Origin: Thermoproteota archaeon
GTDB taxonomy: Archaea > Thermoproteota > Thermoprotei_A > Sulfolobales > NBVN01
Assembly (NCBI GenBank): GCA_030550455.1
Contig: JAUQPH010000001.1
Coordinates: 252,259 to 316,258, forward strand
DNA length: 64,000 nucleotides
Direction: 5' to 3'
Position 1 is the first letter of the stretch; each line of letters opens with the position of its first letter. Positions 1-8,877 of the stretch are shown here, one piece after another. Below the pieces are notes generated by a model, which saw only the letters and a list, made by a program, of their open reading frames with translations, had not been told where the DNA came from and made no database searches. The translations under genes and the position numbers were made by a program.

Positions 1-298
1 CATACACGTAGTATAAGTCACCACGTATTTCGAGAAAGTGTTGCGGCTTGAACACTCTCGATACTTTTACTTCATTAACATAAACCCTCCAGTTGATGTC
101 TTCAGCTCTGTCTTTTCCCCTTAAAACTAGGAAGAGTAGAGATGTGTCAGAGTTCTCCCTAATAGATATGGTATACCTAGCTGGGTACTCGAATGAGGAA
201 CAAGTATGCGGGTACTGAGGACCTGCTGCTAACATAGCGTAGCCAGAGCGTTCATCACTTAAGTACTTCTCGAGTCCTGGCAACAACCTACGTCCCAA
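1..298 (-). CDS. Hypothetical protein, cut by the window edge
   Basis: An open frame of 99 codons runs off the left edge with no stop. The upstream in-frame stop (TAA) lies just before a TTG codon at 298, so TTG 298 is the earliest possible start; an internal ATG also exists. The protein reads as ordinary soluble sequence, with alternating charged and hydrophobic residues near its visible end (DINWRVYVNEVKVSRVFK) that suggest beta strands. I do not recognise the family. It is divergent from thiC, from which it is separated by about 120 bases. Confidence 0.6.
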   Translation of the reverse strand, partial: MGRRLLPGLEKYLSDERSGYAMLAAGPQYPHTCSSFEYPARYTISIRENSDTSLLFLVLRGKDRAEDINWRVYVNEVKVSRVFKPQHFLEIRGDLYYVY

Positions 299-390
299 AG
301 ATTACACTATTTCACGCAGCTAAATAAGCTACGTACTACAGCATTGGCTTCTTCTCTATAACCCGGTTTTAAACGTTCTAGAACTAAGTC

Positions 391-398
391 ATATATAA
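391..398 (+). promoter_or_regulatory. TATA box of thiC
   Basis: ATATATAA is centred about 25 bases before the ATG at 419. This places transcription start at or next to the start codon, so the thiC mRNA is probably leaderless. No Shine-Dalgarno motif is visible before the ATG. Confidence 0.7.
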
Positions 399-418
399 GT
401 AAGCTCATAGAACGTATC

Positions 419-1771
419 ATGGTTGAAACCTTGGGTGTGATAACTGAAGCAAGAAATAACAGCAACGTAGATGAGTTAGCCGACATAGCTAAGGCGGAGG
501 GTGTGGACTACGAGACACTTAGGAGGAGGGTAAGTCTAGGTAGAGTAATTATCGTAAGAAACAGTAAGAGACCTAAAGTGAGGCCTACAGCAGTTGGAGA
601 AGGATTGAGAACCAAGGTGAACGTAAACGTAGGAACAAGCGGTACGATAGTTAATGTTGACTTAGAGATAGAGAAAGCAAAGATAGCGGTAAAGCTTGGG
701 GCAGACACGATAATGGACTTAAGCACAGGCGGTAATCTAGACGAGATTAGAGCGAGACTACTAGAGGCCTCTGGTGGAGTACCTTTTGGTACCGTACCTA
801 CGTACCAGGCCTGGATCGAGGGTGTTAAGAAATACGGAGGTATTAGCATACCATCAGAGTGGTTTCTAGCAGTTGTAGAGAGGCACCTTAAGGATGGGGT
901 GGACTTTATGACTATACATGCTGGAATTACCTTAGAACTAGCTAGAAAGTCCATAAAGAGCCGAAGGATTGCCCCAATAGTCAGTAGAGGTGGGAGTATG
1001 TTAGCTGTTTGGATGGTAGAGAATGGTGAGGAAAACCCCTACTTAAAGCATTGGGATTATCTAATAGAGCTGTTTAAGGAGTACGATGCCGTGATAAGCT
1101 TAGGTGATGCTCTAAGACCCGGTGCGACGGCCGATGCTCACGACGAGCTACAAATAGAGGAGCTACTGAACAACTCTAGGCTGGCTAGAGATGCTGTAAG
1201 TAGGGGTGTCCAGGTAATGATAGAGGGACCGGGGCACATGACTCTAGATAAAGTAGTCGCAGATGTAAGGCTAATGAAGTCTCTCAGTGGCGGTGTACCT
1301 TACTACGTACTCGGCCCACTAGTTACAGATATCGCCGTCGGGTACGACCACATAGCTTCAGCTATAGGAGCCGCTATAGCTGCTGCCGCAGGCGCAGACC
1401 TCATATGCTATCTCACACCTTCAGAGCACCTAGGTCTTCCAGGGGTAGAGCAAGTGAAGGAGGGTCTGATAGCGGCTAAAATAGCTGCTCATGCTGGTGA
1501 CTTAGTAAAGCTGGGTAAGAGGGCTGCTTATGAAGACGTAGAAATGAGTATTAGGAGGGCCTCTCTAGACTGGGACTACCAGTTATCGAGATCCTACGAC
1601 CCGGAGAAAGCCATGAAGCTGAAAACACAGTTCCAGCAAGATTTAAGTTCTTGCACTATGTGTGGACAGTATTGTGTCTTCATCTTGTTATCGAGATACT
1701 TAAGTGGGAGACAGCTAAATAAGGATGAGCTACTCGAGAAGTACGGTGAAGGCGGTAGCTTGGTGTGGTAG
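419..1771 (+). CDS. thiC: Phosphomethylpyrimidine synthase ThiC
   Basis: ThiC is a non-canonical radical SAM enzyme that rearranges aminoimidazole ribotide to hydroxymethylpyrimidine phosphate in thiamine synthesis. The 450-residue protein lacks the long N-terminal extension of bacterial ThiC, as is usual in archaea. Family hallmarks are the GPGHM segment near residue 280, the SEHLGLP segment, and a C-terminal cysteine motif at about residues 412, 415 and 419 that binds the 4Fe-4S cluster. The motif is C-x2-C-x3-C (CTMCGQYC), one residue tighter than the bacterial C-x2-C-x4-C. The next gene starts one base after the stop, so the two are probably translated together. ThiD-ThiN lies 20 kb away. 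Confidence 0.95.
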   Translation: MVETLGVITEARNNSNVDELADIAKAEGVDYETLRRRVSLGRVIIVRNSKRPKVRPTAVGEGLRTKVNVNVGTSGTIVNVDLEIEKAKIAVKLGADTIMDLSTGGNLDEIRARLLEASGGVPFGTVPTYQAWIEGVKKYGGISIPSEWFLAVVERHLKDGVDFMTIHAGITLELARKSIKSRRIAPIVSRGGSMLAVWMVENGEENPYLKHWDYLIELFKEYDAVISLGDALRPGATADAHDELQIEELLNNSRLARDAVSRGVQVMIEGPGHMTLDKVVADVRLMKSLSGGVPYYVLGPLVTDIAVGYDHIASAIGAAIAAAAGADLICYLTPSEHLGLPGVEQVKEGLIAAKIAAHAGDLVKLGKRAAYEDVEMSIRRASLDWDYQLSRSYDPEKAMKLKTQFQQDLSSCTMCGQYCVFILLSRYLSGRQLNKDELLEKYGEGGSLVW

Positions 1772-1772
1772 C

Positions 1773-2267
1773 ATGGATTGCGGTTCTTGCTCTTGGTTGT
1801 GGAGCACCTGGGTTAAAGCACCAGTGCTAGAGAACTCAGATATCTTAATAGTTTCAGCGTGTCTGCCCGTGGTTAACCCGAAGCTATTTACGCAACTATC
1901 GCAAGGTAGAACAGTACTGCTGGCCTGCCCCGAGCGTGAGAGCCCGACTCACTATGGTAAGATAGCGAGCATAATTAGATCATCAAAGCCGAGGAGGATC
2001 ACCATAGTAACTATAGATGGAAGTCCACACTGCTTTACACTACATGCGAGTGCTAATGAGGCAGAGTACATACTTGGTGAGAAGGTAAATAAAGAACACT
2101 TCGTGGTAGTAAATGGAAAAGAGCTCGTTAGAGTGTCCCCAAACGCTGTGAGAGCTGCGAGGTACCTCAGTTTAATAAGCGAGATTATAGAGAGAGACCC
2201 CGGGGTACTGAAGAAGCTAGAGACTCTAAGTAAGGAGTATAGAGTAGCACTAGGTTTTAACGACTGA
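1773..2267 (+). CDS. Cysteine-rich protein coupled to ThiC
   Basis: I chose ATG 1773, one base after the thiC stop; a longer frame to 1725 would overlap thiC by 47 bases. The 164-residue protein begins with MDCGSC and has further cysteines in SACLP, ACPE and SPHC, a pattern seen in iron-sulfur or redox proteins. The middle (residues about 20-100) alternates hydrophobic strands and helices like a small Rossmann-type fold; no membrane segment is visible. I do not recognise the family. Tight coupling to thiC suggests a role as electron donor or accessory for the ThiC cluster, but this is inference from context only. Confidence 0.75.
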   Translation: MDCGSCSWLWSTWVKAPVLENSDILIVSACLPVVNPKLFTQLSQGRTVLLACPERESPTHYGKIASIIRSSKPRRITIVTIDGSPHCFTLHASANEAEYILGEKVNKEHFVVVNGKELVRVSPNAVRAARYLSLISEIIERDPGVLKKLETLSKEYRVALGFND

Positions 2268-3152
2268 CCTATATCTACCTATTAGTGAAGAACCATCACA
2301 ACTGAAACCCTTTGTAGCTAGCTCAGGAAACCCCTCTCTGCACGTATTAAATGCTAAACCAGCTCTTGCGGCAGCGTCTCTCACGCTCTTCATGTACTCG
2401 AGACGATCTTCACTTCTCAAATACATGTAGCCCCCCACTTTGTTCCCGGTTTTGTAGGCTTCTAACAGCATTGACGAAATCTCTGGAAAGGCTTTTAGTA
2501 GTCTCTTCAGGCTGTCGGGTCTAGCTTTATAGGTTGAGCTGGTGATTTGAATAGCACCCGCTTCCGCCACGTGGTCTACTAACTTGACTATTCCCGTGAA
2601 ATCGTCGTTAATGTATGGTACTATCGGGTCCACTCTAACCAGAGTAGGTATTCCAGACTTACTTAGCAATTTTACAACCTTAAGTCTTTCCGTTACTCCG
2701 GGGGCGCCTGGCTCAAGAGCTGAAGCTATTCTGTTGTCTAAGGTGGTAATAGTAATAGCTACAGCTACTCTATCTTTGTACTTCACTAGTAAATCTAGGT
2801 CTCTAAGAACTAGTGTGCTCTTAGTTGTTATAAGCAATTTGTAGCCGTGCTTCAATATCTCCAATATAGCTTCTCGAGTAATCAGCAAGCTCTCCTCTGG
2901 TGGTGTATAGGGGTCACTACTTGTGGAAACCTCGACTATGCTACCTGGGGAAATTAGCTGTAGATCTCTGGCTAGCTTGCTTCTTAAGTCCTTTTTAGGT
3001 CGTGGGTTAAAGAAGTTACGTATGTAGCTACTAGCGTAGCAGTATAGACATCTATGTCCGCATCCGGTGTATGGGTGAAGTACGTACTTGGCGGGACATG
3101 TACATAGGGGAGACCTCCAGGGATCAAAGGGTCGTACTACATACATAGCCAT
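2250..3152 (-). CDS. Radical SAM protein, SPL-like family
   Basis: A 300-residue radical SAM protein with the cluster motif C31-x3-C35-x2-C38 (CGHRCLYCY) in the setting typical of spore-photoproduct-lyase-like archaeal proteins (YTGCGHRCLYCYA), followed by an SSDPYTPPE segment. Two extra cysteines at 17 and 19 precede the cluster. The same family recurs at 25240-26097, where it overlaps nreA. The substrate is unknown; a nucleic acid role is plausible by family resemblance only. The 3' end overlaps the convergent gene by 18 bases. Upstream of ATG 3152 on the minus strand there are two AT-rich TATA-like stretches between about 3160 and 3182. Confidence 0.85.
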   Translation of the reverse strand: MAMYVVRPFDPWRSPLCTCPAKYVLHPYTGCGHRCLYCYASSYIRNFFNPRPKKDLRSKLARDLQLISPGSIVEVSTSSDPYTPPEESLLITREAILEILKHGYKLLITTKSTLVLRDLDLLVKYKDRVAVAITITTLDNRIASALEPGAPGVTERLKVVKLLSKSGIPTLVRVDPIVPYINDDFTGIVKLVDHVAEAGAIQITSSTYKARPDSLKRLLKAFPEISSMLLEAYKTGNKVGGYMYLRSEDRLEYMKSVRDAAARAGLAFNTCREGFPELATKGFSCDGSSLIGRYRSVVKT

Positions 3153-3262
3153 GGTGCAATATATTAGCGATATATTATATGCCTACCTAATCACTGTAAT
3201 TCCAAGGAATCGACTTACATATGCTGTAAGGTAATAGAAATTCGATACATAAGATGAAGTAA

Positions 3263-3271
3263 GTAAAAAAG
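3263..3271 (-). terminator. T-tract downstream of 3294 gene
   Basis: A run of six T on the minus strand lies about 25 bases beyond the stop of the 3294-3821 gene. U-rich tracts are the usual archaeal terminator signal; no hairpin is seen. Confidence 0.4.
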
Positions 3272-3293
3272 TTCAATTAACCAACAACTTACT

Positions 3294-3821
3294 CTACTTC
3301 TCTATTACGCTCACTGAGAAGGAGTAGACCGCTATTTTAGTCACTCTCTCCTCCTTTAAGTTTACTAGAACTACTGCGATGCTATTCTCTTTTCGCAGTA
3401 TTACTAGAGATTCATCAGCTCTGAGACTAACCGAGCCATCAGCCTCTACGTATGCCTTAATGACGGGCTTTATGCCCGTTATATTATAGCCATCCTCGAG
3501 GAGTTTAGATACGTCAGTATCTTCTGTAGCTATCTTGAGAACTTTCTCTCTGTACTCCTCACTAACCTCAACTCTCGGTCCAAGAGCTTTCGCGAGCTTT
3601 ATTCTCTCTTGTAGTAACCTCAATCTGAACAGGTTAGCTAGTTTACTAGTTAGGTTAGCGTTTACCTGGGGCTTAATTCCGCTAAACACATCTACAGGCG
3701 GTCCTCCGAAAAATCCTCTTTCGTTAGCATTCTTGGCGTAGACTAGTACAGCACCTGTAGCCAGCAAAGCCGCTAGAGCTAGAGCAACAGCTGAAACCAG
3801 CGCTACAGACCCTCTGTTCAC
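3294..3821 (-). CDS. Membrane-anchored extracytoplasmic protein, unknown
   Basis: A 175-residue protein. Residues about 6-29 form one strong hydrophobic helix after MNRGS, so the rest is probably outside the cell, held by an uncleaved anchor or released by a signal peptidase. The exported part has a charged helical stretch (residues about 55-115) followed by beta-rich sequence to the C terminus. There are no cysteines or catalytic motifs that I recognise. It sits alone, with a T-tract after its stop and a 350-base gap before the divergent membrane operon. Confidence 0.7.
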   Translation of the reverse strand: MNRGSVALVSAVALALAALLATGAVLVYAKNANERGFFGGPPVDVFSGIKPQVNANLTSKLANLFRLRLLQERIKLAKALGPRVEVSEEYREKVLKIATEDTDVSKLLEDGYNITGIKPVIKAYVEADGSVSLRADESLVILRKENSIAVVLVNLKEERVTKIAVYSFSVSVIEK

Positions 3822-4170
3822 AGTTTCACCTCAACCATCGATTGCTTAAGTAGTATATACGAACTACTGTGAAACTCTAGCGAGACACCGCGCAAAACCG
3901 AGAGGCCGAGTTGTAAGTCAAGGTCGCTGCAGACTACTCACCGTTGCAGAGCCCCGGAAGTAAGTTACATGGACGTAGCCAGCTAATTCTAGAAGCTGAA
4001 GAATATTCATGCGTTGATAGAGCTTCTCGAAAGGGGTGAAATACTGATTCTGTGGCCTACTACCACAGGCCGCTCTTCTAGTTCCTCGTGGAAGATGGCC
4101 TCTCCATCGCGGATCAGGGGCTTAGATCGCTTAAAGTATTTAATTTCTGTTTCTTAAATCTAGTAATGAG
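3822..4170. other. Intergenic region before the membrane operon
   Basis: Divergent promoter region of 349 bases. It holds a small inverted repeat, TGTGG/CCACA with a 7-base loop (around 4053-4070), next to GGCCT/AGGCC. I see no open frame with a credible start, no tRNA and no C/D box pattern. Confidence 0.5.
4131..4144 (+). promoter_or_regulatory. TATA-like promoter of the membrane operon
   Basis: TTAAAGTATTTAAT ends 27 bases before GTG 4171. The upstream ATG at 4166 reads ATG AGG TGA and stops at once, which supports GTG 4171 as the start and a leaderless or nearly leaderless transcript. Confidence 0.5.
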
Positions 4171-5064
4171 GTGACGTATCTGAAGATATCTTTAGGTGTA
4201 ATACTAGCTGTAGCTATTCTAGTACTTATATGTGTTGTGTCTGGTATCAGCTGGTTGTTGGGTATTCAGCTCTACTCAACGCGTGCTCCTTTCTCAGCCT
4301 TCCTAATACTCCTTGTCTTGCTGATAGCAGGCTACGTCTTCATGACTGAAGCTAAGTCAGGTAAAGAATTTCCCGTGAGGAAGATACCTGCTTTCGACGC
4401 CATTGAGGAAGCCGTAGCTAGATCAGTCGAGATGGGTAGACCAGTGCACATGACGTTCGGCTTTGGGACCATATCGTCCGCTATGGCACCTCAGTTTATT
4501 GCCGGACTCGGAGTGCTATCGCATGTTGCTAGACTGTGCGGTAAGTATGGAGCAAAGCTGATCGCTACTCTAGGTGTACCTGAGGCAATAGCTACAACAG
4601 AGGAGATCGTTAGGGAGGGCTACTATTCCTCCGGTAGACCAGAGCTGTACGACCCTACTTACAACGTGAGGTACTTAACAGATCAGCAGTTTGCTTACGC
4701 TTCAGCTGTACAAGCGACACTTATTAGAGAAAATGTTGGAGCCAACATTGTCGTCGGCCCCTTCTATGCCGAGTCCCTGATATTCATGGAGGCAGGAAAC
4801 ATGGTTAACGCTTTCCAGATAGCTGGAACAGCTAGAGAAACCCAGATTCCGTTCTTTGTTCTAGTAGCAGACTACTCGTTCATAGGTGAGGAAATATTTG
4901 CCGCTGGAGCGCTGGCTTCAGGAGATAGGGAAACACTAGCCTCGATAAGAGGGCAGGACGTAGGTAAGCTCTTATCAATAATACTGATCGTTCTCGGGAT
5001 ACTCCTACTCTTAGGAGGCTTTAAGCTAGTAGATTCTCTCAACTGGGTATGGAAGGTGGGGTGA
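4171..5064 (+). CDS. Membrane protein with soluble domain (DUF6754-like), operon gene 1
   Basis: A 297-residue protein with two N-terminal membrane helices (about 6-27 and 40-60), a soluble alpha/beta domain (about 70-262) and one C-terminal helix (about 266-287). The soluble part contains glycine-rich strand-turn-helix segments (HMTFGFGTISS, IVVGPFYAESL) and resembles a family that I recall as DUF6754, function unknown. The GTG start is set by an immediate stop in the alternative ATG frame. It is the first of five genes spaced 4, -8, -4 and 2 bases apart. Gene 3 has the same plan (helix, soluble domain, helix), so the two may be distant paralogues forming a hetero-assembly. Confidence 0.75.
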   Translation: MTYLKISLGVILAVAILVLICVVSGISWLLGIQLYSTRAPFSAFLILLVLLIAGYVFMTEAKSGKEFPVRKIPAFDAIEEAVARSVEMGRPVHMTFGFGTISSAMAPQFIAGLGVLSHVARLCGKYGAKLIATLGVPEAIATTEEIVREGYYSSGRPELYDPTYNVRYLTDQQFAYASAVQATLIRENVGANIVVGPFYAESLIFMEAGNMVNAFQIAGTARETQIPFFVLVADYSFIGEEIFAAGALASGDRETLASIRGQDVGKLLSIILIVLGILLLLGGFKLVDSLNWVWKVG

Positions 5065-5068
5065 GAAC

Positions 5069-5758
5069 ATGAGTTTAGTCGTTAGAAGACACATCCCCCA
5101 GCTCATCGTCACTGTCATAATCATACTGACCGTAGCTTTCTACTACCTCTACATCAATAAAGGTATAGCGGAGTCCTTCACTACGGCCGACAAGGCCCTA
5201 AGTGACTGGGCCGTAATAATCACGAGCTTCGCACTGATAGTCGGAGGAATAGATATATTAAGGTTTCACTTAGTGAGGTTAAGGAAGGAAGGACTAAAAC
5301 AAGCACCATTCAGTGCGGTAACTATAGGGCTACTTGTAGTTATGGTGTTCTTCGCTCTGCATGGCTGGTTCCTAAGCTACGCTGACCCCAAGGCAGGTAT
5401 TACGATAACTACACAACCCCAGTTCAGATGGCTATATCTCAACGTTTATGCACCTGCAGATGCCGCTATGTACTCAATACTAGTGTTCTACATAGCTTCA
5501 GCCTCGTATAGAGCGTTTAGGGTCAGAAACCCGATGGCTTTACTGCTCCTCGTTACAGCACTCATCGTGATCTTTGGAAATACCACTATTGGCGGGCTGA
5601 TCTGGCCAGGCTTCTTACCCCTAAGAGACTGGATAATGACAGTTCCAAACACAGCCGCTTTCAGACCGATTACGATAGGTGCCGGTCTAGGAACCATAAT
5701 CTTAGGCCTGAGGTTGCTAACATGGAGGGAGGTAAGCTGGTTGGGGAGGCGTGAGTAA
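5069..5758 (+). CDS. Polytopic membrane protein, operon gene 2
   Basis: A 229-residue integral membrane protein with about six helices (roughly 10-29, 46-66, 80-103, 132-150, 155-178, 196-215). A short polar stretch (HLVRLRKEGLKQ) follows helix 2 and probably faces the cytoplasm. There are no transporter signatures, conserved charged pairs or cysteine motifs that I can identify. It starts 4 bases after gene 1 and its end overlaps gene 3 by 8 bases, so it is made together with the other members and probably contributes the membrane core of a complex. Confidence 0.7.
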   Translation: MSLVVRRHIPQLIVTVIIILTVAFYYLYINKGIAESFTTADKALSDWAVIITSFALIVGGIDILRFHLVRLRKEGLKQAPFSAVTIGLLVVMVFFALHGWFLSYADPKAGITITTQPQFRWLYLNVYAPADAAMYSILVFYIASASYRAFRVRNPMALLLLVTALIVIFGNTTIGGLIWPGFLPLRDWIMTVPNTAAFRPITIGAGLGTIILGLRLLTWREVSWLGRRE

Positions 5759-6611
5759 AATGAGTGGACTGAGTTCTCTAGAAAAAGTCTTGGGATCTAA
5801 AGAACTCCTATACACTCTTCTATTACTTTCAGTTATCCTACCGATACTACACCCCCTGGGAATCCCAGTCGAGATCTCTCAGAGAACTCGAGACGTGTAT
5901 GGCTATATCGAAAAGAATTTGCGTTCAGGTTGCCGTGTATATATAGAGGTATACTACGAGGTTGCTGCCAGAGGAGAGCTGGAGCCAAACTTGATAGCCT
6001 TAACAAAGCACCTCTTCGACAAGGGGTGCAAGATAGTTTACGGCTCACTAGGAGCTTTCGGTGTAGTAGCTTTCTCCCTCTTTAAGTCTATGGCTTCAGA
6101 CTTATTCGAAGGCAAAGAGTACGGTAGGGACTACGTATATCTTGGCTACATAGCTGGTGGAGAGGCGGCATCAGCTTCCCTAGCTAAGAGCATTAAGGGT
6201 ACGATTAGCGTCGACAACTACGGCAACAGATTAGAAGACCTTCCACTAATGAGAGAAGTAGATAAAGCAACAGATTTCGACTTAGTGATCATAGTCTCGT
6301 CCGGTACTGACGTATTTTCCTACTACGTTAGGCAGTGGCATACACCTTATGGAGTACCTCTTTTGTTTGCGGCTCTTAGTGTCATAGCTCCCTCAATAGA
6401 GCCATTTGTGGGAGCTAAGCAGGCCGTAGGAATGCTTGTTGGTCAGAGGTCTGCAGCCGAGTACGAGGTTCTAGTAGGGCGGCTCGGACTAGGTATAGCG
6501 TCCATGGACGCGCAAAGCACGTCTCACATGCTAATTGTAGCGTTCATCATTATAGGGAACGCCATATACTGGGGCAAGAGGGTTTCATCCAAGAAGGGTG
6601 GTTCAAAATGA
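5751..6611 (+). CDS. Membrane-anchored alpha/beta protein, operon gene 3
   Basis: A 286-residue protein: N-terminal hydrophobic helix (about 18-36), a long soluble domain (about 45-250) and a C-terminal helix (about 258-277) with a basic tail. The soluble part has alternating strands and helices with short glycine turns (YGSLGAFGVV, LGYIAGGEAA, VIIVSSGTDVF) as in a Rossmann-type fold. No nucleotide-binding loop matches a known family. The topology copies gene 1, and a stretch near residue 225 (VGAKQAVGMLVGQR) may pack on the membrane. It overlaps gene 2 by 8 bases and gene 4 by 4 bases. Confidence 0.7.
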   Translation: MSKMSGLSSLEKVLGSKELLYTLLLLSVILPILHPLGIPVEISQRTRDVYGYIEKNLRSGCRVYIEVYYEVAARGELEPNLIALTKHLFDKGCKIVYGSLGAFGVVAFSLFKSMASDLFEGKEYGRDYVYLGYIAGGEAASASLAKSIKGTISVDNYGNRLEDLPLMREVDKATDFDLVIIVSSGTDVFSYYVRQWHTPYGVPLLFAALSVIAPSIEPFVGAKQAVGMLVGQRSAAEYEVLVGRLGLGIASMDAQSTSHMLIVAFIIIGNAIYWGKRVSSKKGGSK

Positions 6612-7336
6612 TTAGCTGGGACTTGTTCGGGGCCTGGCTCTGCGCTGCCATGGTGGTCTGGATCTACAGCTTTGTCTACAGGGATAACGTGTTCTATAAG
6701 GTAGCTGAGCACATGTTCGTGGGTACAGCCGCCGGCTACTCGATAGCTTTAGCTCTAGATAGCTTGAATAGAGTACTCATTTCACCGGCTGTTCGAAGCC
6801 CTCAAACCTTCTTGACTACCTCGTGGCACTACCTAATCCCAGCTATACTAGGTGTGCTGATGTTCGCTAAGTACTCCAGAAAGTACTACTGGCTAGCTAG
6901 ATACGCAGTTGCTATCAACATAGCCGTAGGTACCGGTCTAGCTCTTAGAACCGTGCCTATAGCAAACGTGGTTAGACAGATCACCGCTACTATAGTCCCC
7001 CTCTGGGGTTCTGATCCGGTTAAAGTCTTTAACAATTGGGTCTTGGTATTGATAACGCTGGGTGGATTAACCTACTTCCTCTTTACGATATTTCCAAGGA
7101 GAGTAGAGGGCGCTAGAGCGTCTCCTCAGCACTTAGTCTACAGAGCTCTCTACTACATCGGTATTTACGGAATGATGGTCGGCTTTGGAGCACTGTTCGC
7201 TAATACTATAATGACTAGAGTAGGGTTCCTGATATCTATTTACCTAATATACATACAACCACAGGCGTGGGCCTCTATTATAGCAGCAGTCCTAGCCGCT
7301 ATAGCGATAATCGTAGGTATCCTGAGAAAGAAGTAA
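6608..7336 (+). CDS. Polytopic membrane protein, operon gene 4
   Basis: A 242-residue integral membrane protein with about seven helices from residue 5 to residue 239 and a short basic C terminus (LRKK). The ATG overlaps the stop of gene 3 (ATGA type), a sign of translational coupling. The loop after helix 5 is rich in basic residues (FPRRVEGARAS), suggesting a cytoplasmic face. I do not recognise the family. Together with gene 2 it gives the operon about 13 membrane helices, consistent with the integral part of a complex. Confidence 0.7.
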   Translation: MISWDLFGAWLCAAMVVWIYSFVYRDNVFYKVAEHMFVGTAAGYSIALALDSLNRVLISPAVRSPQTFLTTSWHYLIPAILGVLMFAKYSRKYYWLARYAVAINIAVGTGLALRTVPIANVVRQITATIVPLWGSDPVKVFNNWVLVLITLGGLTYFLFTIFPRRVEGARASPQHLVYRALYYIGIYGMMVGFGALFANTIMTRVGFLISIYLIYIQPQAWASIIAAVLAAIAIIVGILRKK

Positions 7337-7338
7337 TC

Positions 7339-7596
7339 ATGTCGGAGACTATCAGCGAGGACGAGCTACTGGAGAAGCTAGCGAGAAAGATAGTTGACTC
7401 GAAACTCGATACAATAGTTATTTTTTTACTTACTTCATTTGGTCCTATGGGTCGAGTTTGGGCTCAGCTTGCTAGACTCTATCTACAACCACTCCTGATC
7501 TTGCTTGGGGACTACGGAGAGTTCTTCCTCAAAGTTCTTCAAGACCCGGAGAGAGTAGAAAAGCTCGTAAGTAAGATTGAGGAACTAAGTCAATAA
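7339..7596 (+). CDS. Small amphipathic protein, operon gene 5
   Basis: I chose ATG 7339, two bases after the gene 4 stop; a longer frame would lie inside gene 4. The 85-residue product has an acidic helical start (SETISEDELLEKLARK), a hydrophobic middle (about 27-57) that could be a membrane-associated helix pair, and a charged C-terminal helix (PERVEKLVSKIEEL). It could be a peripheral subunit or assembly factor of the complex encoded by the four preceding genes. The family is not recognised. Confidence 0.65.
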   Translation: MSETISEDELLEKLARKIVDSKLDTIVIFLLTSFGPMGRVWAQLARLYLQPLLILLGDYGEFFLKVLQDPERVEKLVSKIEELSQ

Positions 7597-7752
7597 AGAT
7601 AAGCTACAGCATCTAGTTAGTTCGCATACCAAGCTATCGATTATTGGAATGTAGTCGTAGTTGAAATTTTCCCTTAAGGGATATAGTGTCTACATAACTA
7701 GAATTCTCAACGGTTTCCTGGATGTCTAAAGGTATTGTTGATAGTACGTGCT

Positions 7753-8400
7753 TTAGTCAACAAGCTTCGTATTTATTTGAACTATCTCCTCACTTATGGT
7801 GTTTCCTCTCACCATCTTCCTCCTTCTCTCGCCTTCGTTACGTGGATGGTACCCAGGTGGCGATGAAAGTAAGAGGAGTCTCTTCGCTGAACCGGGAACG
7901 CTTTGAAGCATCGGGAAGCCTGAGGAATCTGAGCCTCCAGTTATTAGTAGCTTCTTACCAGGTATGCCGACAATAGATGCATCTAGGGTCTCACCTATCT
8001 TCTTTCCTATGAAGGCCGCAGCCTTAGAGCCGTCCACAACTACTTGGAAGTTCTTTGCTCTAAACATCTCCGCTAGTGCCTCGCTGCTCCCGAGTTTCTC
8101 AGAGAGAGAGCCTGCTGGAACGTAAACGACGCCCTCAGGGACGTTGGGGTCTGGTTCTAGTTTTACTGTTAGACTCAGTTTCTCCTTCTTAGCCTTATCC
8201 TTCCATATCCTTATAGTGGCAATCCTGTAAGGTGTTTTAATGGTCTCAATCAACTTAGGGTTGGCTCTCGCTCTCAAAAGCTCTCTTCCCTCTTTCATAG
8301 CCTCAGTTAACTTCAATTCACTCGATTCCACAACTCTTACGTAAACCTCCTTAGGGTCCTTTGCCTCCGGATCCCCGATCACTACCTTAAATGTAGCCAC
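7753..8400 (-). CDS. rps6e: 30S ribosomal protein eS6
   Basis: Component of the small ribosomal subunit. The C-terminal half carries the family core: KKIGETLDASIVGIPGKKL, GGSDSSGFPM, GYHPRNEGERRRK and VRGNTIS. The 215-residue length includes about 100 residues between the first strand (MATFKVVIGDP) and the core, an arrangement I associate with crenarchaeal eS6 and absent from the 125-residue euryarchaeal form. It is the last gene of a minus-strand cluster after UPF0179 and egsA, with a 36-base gap to the former. Confidence 0.95.
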   Translation of the reverse strand: MATFKVVIGDPEAKDPKEVYVRVVESSELKLTEAMKEGRELLRARANPKLIETIKTPYRIATIRIWKDKAKKEKLSLTVKLEPDPNVPEGVVYVPAGSLSEKLGSSEALAEMFRAKNFQVVVDGSKAAAFIGKKIGETLDASIVGIPGKKLLITGGSDSSGFPMLQSVPGSAKRLLLLSSPPGYHPRNEGERRRKMVRGNTISEEIVQINTKLVD

Positions 8401-8436
8401 TCAGTACACCAACCTCTAATAGAGAGACACCTATAT

Positions 8437-8877
8437 TTAAGCAGAACTAAGCCACATAGTTACCGTTGCTCTAACGAGGTTTTTACTAACTCTACAGGTT
8501 ACTCTATCCCCAACTGAAACAACTTTTACTTTAGTTCCACTTCTTACTAGCGGATTTCTGCATAGCTCACTATAGCGACAGGGTGTACTACAGCTTCGAT
8601 GAGTATACGTTACCACAGCTCCCTCTATCGCTGCTTTAGGATCTAGAGCTATATCAACTTCAGCAGGTTTTACATCGACTGTAACGACCTCTCCAAGCAC
8701 TGGGCACCTATTGACCACTCGGTAAACTTTGACTACCTCGTATGCTATGCCCTCCCTAAGGTTGTCTACGCAGGCATACTTGAATCGACAGCTCAGGCAC
8801 TCAGTCATGGGACCCGAGAAGAGGAACTTATACCCTTCTTTCGCGACGTACTTGCTCACTAAGGTCTTAACTATCAT
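8437..8877 (-). CDS. UPF0179 family cysteine-rich protein
   Basis: A 146-residue archaeal protein of uncharacterised family UPF0179. It has cysteine pairs [11 protein letters not shown] near the N terminus and [13 protein letters not shown] near residue 100, spaced as metal ligands, probably zinc or an iron-sulfur cluster. The segment [12 protein letters not shown] is typical. I prefer ATG 8877, which aligns with the usual family start ([15 protein letters not shown]); an ATG at 8889 is also in frame. It overlaps the end of egsA by 11 bases, so the two are co-translated. Function unknown. Confidence 0.85.
   Translation of the reverse strand: MIVKTLVSKYVAKEGYKFLFSGPMTECLSCRFKYACVDNLREGIAYEVVKVYRVVNRCPVLGEVVTVDVKPAEVDIALDPKAAIEGAVVTYTHRSCSTPCRYSELCRNPLVRSGTKVKVVSVGDRVTCRVSKNLVRATVTMWLSSA

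Noticed and set aside
412-1771. Shortened cysteine spacing in ThiC as an anomaly
   Set aside because: C-x2-C-x3-C seems to be the normal archaeal form, so I record it only in the gene entry.
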